Assembly: GCA_948528155.1 (NCBI GenBank)
Contig: CAOSZT010000114.1
Location: 1 to 6,931, forward strand
Source: an uncultured Clostridia bacterium
Lineage (GTDB): Bacteria; Bacillota; Clostridia; TANB77; CAG-508
DNA: 6,931 nt
Reading direction: 5' to 3'
This document shows, one piece after another, positions 5,242-6,931 of this stretch. Below the pieces are notes generated by a model. The model had not been told where the DNA came from, searched no databases, and worked only from the letters and a program-made list of their open reading frames with translations. Positions within the stretch are counted from its first letter, which is position 1. The number at the start of each line of letters is the position of its first letter. The position numbers and the translations under genes were made by a program.

Positions 5242-6879
5242 TTAATATAAAATTAATTGCCTATTTAATTCTTCAAAATTTGTACAACCTTTTAATACTT
5301 TGTGTATACCATCTATAACTAGAGGTTTATAATTTTCTTCTAAAGCTTTATTTCTTATTTCAATAGTTGATGCACCTTTTACAATTAATTCTTTTATTTC
5401 ATCTGAAATATTTAAAGTCTCAAAAATTCCAATTCTTCCATAATACCCAATATTATTGCATTTTTGACATCCAATTGCATCATAAGTTTTTAAGTTTTCA
5501 AAATTGATATTTTCTCCATATTTTTGAGCAATTTTAGAAATTCTTTCTTTTTCTTCTTGTGTAAATTCTCTTTCTCTTTTACATTCTGGACAAATTCTTC
5601 TTACAAGCCTTTGAGATACAGTAGTTGCTAATGTACTTGATATATCATAATCTGATAATCCCATTTTTCTCATTCTGTTTATTACTTCTATTGCATCTAT
5701 TGTATGTATTGTAGATAATACATAATGACCTGTTTGTCCAGCTTGTATCGCTATTTCTGCTGTTTCCTTATCACGAATTTCTCCTAGTAATATTAAATCT
5801 GGATCTTGTCTTAAAACTGTTCTTAGTGATCCTATAAATGTTGATTTATTTCCTATTTCGATTTGATTTAATCCATTTATTCTTATTTCAACTGGATCTT
5901 CTATTGTTGTAATATTTATTTCTGGTGTATTCAAATAATCTACTATACTATATAATGTTGTTGTTTTTCCCGCTCCTGTTGGTGCTGCTATTATTGTTAT
6001 ACTATTTTTTTTATTAAAACTGTTTTTAAATTCTTCTTCTGTTCCTGGATATCCTAATTCAAATATATTTTTTATATCTTCATTTTTCTTTAATAATCTT
6101 AATACAAATTTTTCTCCACATACATTTGGTTGTGATGAAACACGAATATTATAATCATTATATAATAAAATTCTTCCATCTTGTGCCTCTTGTTTTTCTT
6201 GATGCATATTAGAAATTGCTTTTAATCTACCTATTACTTGTTGTTGTTTTTCTTTTGGAATTTTAGCTACTGTAAACAATTCTCCATCTATTCTATATCT
6301 AACTCTTATTTCTTCCATTAGTGGTTCTATATGTATATCACTTGCTCTTTTTTCAATTCCTGTTTTTATAATACTATCAACTAATTCTATAATTGTACCT
6401 GTAGAAGTTGTTTTAGAAATATCATTAGATGTTTCTCCTTCCATTGTAGTTAATATTCTTTCAATATCTTTTTCAAATGTAATATATTGTTCCATTACAA
6501 GACCTTTATTTAATAATAACATTCTAACTGAATCTGTTTTTACATTATCAATTTTGTCTGTAAAAGCAACCTTTATTTTTCCTCCATTTAATTCAAAAGG
6601 AATACATTTATATTTTTTACATATTTCTAATGTAAGATGATCTGTTGGTCTAATTTTTAAAGAATTTCCTGTTATTAATATACCTTTTGTTCCTAATATA
6701 TCTCCAATAGTTTCTATAAGTCTTTGTGGATCTGTAACATTTAGAATATGTAATATATCACCAAGTCTAGTACTTGGATGTTCTCTTTGATACTGTAAAG
6801 CTCTTTCAATATCATTTTCTGTAACTACACCTTTTTTAACTAATTCTATACCAATTGGTTGTCTTCTTCTCATTTCCAT
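5242..6879 (-). CDS. pilB: Type IV pilus assembly ATPase PilB (GspE/PulE family)
   Basis: PilB is the cytoplasmic hexameric motor that powers pilin polymerisation through PilC. The 545-residue product shows two N-terminal MshEN-like motifs (8-31 and 38-61), then the N2 domain with RASDIHIEP (178-186). The ATPase core has Walker A APTGAGKT (299-306), Asp box TIEDPVE (325-331), Walker B LILLGEIRD (362-370, Glu367) and His box GHYVLSTIHT (384-393). A zinc-type tetracysteine follows: C430-P-E-C433 and C471-Q-K-C474. This cysteine set and the long N-terminus separate PilB/GspE from PilT. The start at 6879 has AAAGGA upstream with a 10-nt gap; a second ATG two codons later is less well spaced. It is the first pil gene seen, and other operon members could lie beyond 6931. 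GspE of a type II secretion system is the alternative, made unlikely by the adjacent pilT and the Gram-positive setting. Confidence 0.95.
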   Translation of the reverse strand: MEMRRRQPIGIELVKKGVVTENDIERALQYQREHPSTRLGDILHILNVTDPQRLIETIGDILGTKGILITGNSLKIRPTDHLTLEICKKYKCIPFELNGGKIKVAFTDKIDNVKTDSVRMLLLNKGLVMEQYITFEKDIERILTTMEGETSNDISKTTSTGTIIELVDSIIKTGIEKRASDIHIEPLMEEIRVRYRIDGELFTVAKIPKEKQQQVIGRLKAISNMHQEKQEAQDGRILLYNDYNIRVSSQPNVCGEKFVLRLLKKNEDIKNIFELGYPGTEEEFKNSFNKKNSITIIAAPTGAGKTTTLYSIVDYLNTPEINITTIEDPVEIRINGLNQIEIGNKSTFIGSLRTVLRQDPDLILLGEIRDKETAEIAIQAGQTGHYVLSTIHTIDAIEVINRMRKMGLSDYDISSTLATTVSQRLVRRICPECKREREFTQEEKERISKIAQKYGENINFENLKTYDAIGCQKCNNIGYYGRIGIFETLNISDEIKELIVKGASTIEIRNKALEENYKPLVIDGIHKVLKGCTNFEELNRQLILY

Positions 6880-6916
6880 AATATATGTATCCTTTCTTTT
6901 GTTTATTATTTTAATT

Positions 6917-6922
6917 ATTATA
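6917..6922 (-). promoter_or_regulatory. Possible -10 box of the pil operon promoter (cut by the window edge)
   Basis: The minus strand reads TATAAT, a perfect -10 hexamer, 37 nt before the pilB start codon. A -35 box would fall at about 6940, outside the window, so it cannot be checked. The surrounding DNA is almost pure A/T, which makes chance matches likely, and the operon could begin further upstream. Confidence 0.35.
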
Positions 6923-6931
6923 TACTATATT

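Noticed and set aside
1..6931. CRISPR array, tRNA, rRNA, insertion sequence or prophage
   Set aside because: No regularly spaced repeats, RNA gene folds, transposase or integrase motifs or terminal inverted repeats were seen on either strand.

Overview
The window is very AT-rich. It carries five complete genes, all on the minus strand, so transcription runs from position 6931 towards 1. The organism looks like a low-GC Gram-positive of the class Clostridia, perhaps an uncultured gut lineage. The evidence is the AT-rich codon use, strong AGGAGG-type Shine-Dalgarno sites, a Lachnospiraceae/Clostridia-style GAPDH and a clostridial-type pilB-pilT-pilC order. This placement is by recognition only; no database search was made.

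Region 1 (6931-2767) is a compact type IV pilus motor operon. It runs pilB (assembly ATPase, 6879-5242), pilT (retraction-type ATPase, 5226-4126), pilC (inner-membrane platform, 4107-2767), with gaps of 15 and 18 nt. PilB would power pilin polymerisation through the PilC platform and PilT would power disassembly. The PilB N-terminus carries a pair of 24-residue MshEN-like motifs, which suggests cyclic-di-GMP input. PilT has several departures from textbook motifs. No complete pilin, prepilin peptidase or PilM/N/O gene lies in the window.

Region 2 (2766-2618) is a 149-nt gap after pilC with no visible terminator. It holds an SD-like AAGGAG followed by a 21-codon micro-ORF whose first residues resemble a prepilin leader. 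This may be the stump of a lost pilin gene.

Region 3 (2617-1517) is a solitary type I restriction-modification specificity gene (hsdS) with no hsdM or hsdR beside it. It has two target-recognition domains, a perfect 12-bp tandem duplication at the position where EcoR124I-type subunits change spacer length, and an 18-bp direct repeat placed so that recombination would remove one recognition domain in frame. These are hallmarks of a changeable specificity subunit.

Region 4 (1516-1240) is non-coding. It contains a 13-bp hairpin terminator for hsdS that physically overlaps a good sigma-A-type promoter for the next gene.

Region 5 (1239-223) is glycolytic NAD-dependent glyceraldehyde-3-phosphate dehydrogenase, followed by its own hairpin terminator (178-139). 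It appears to be monocistronic. Positions 1-138 are AT-rich with no gene that I can support.
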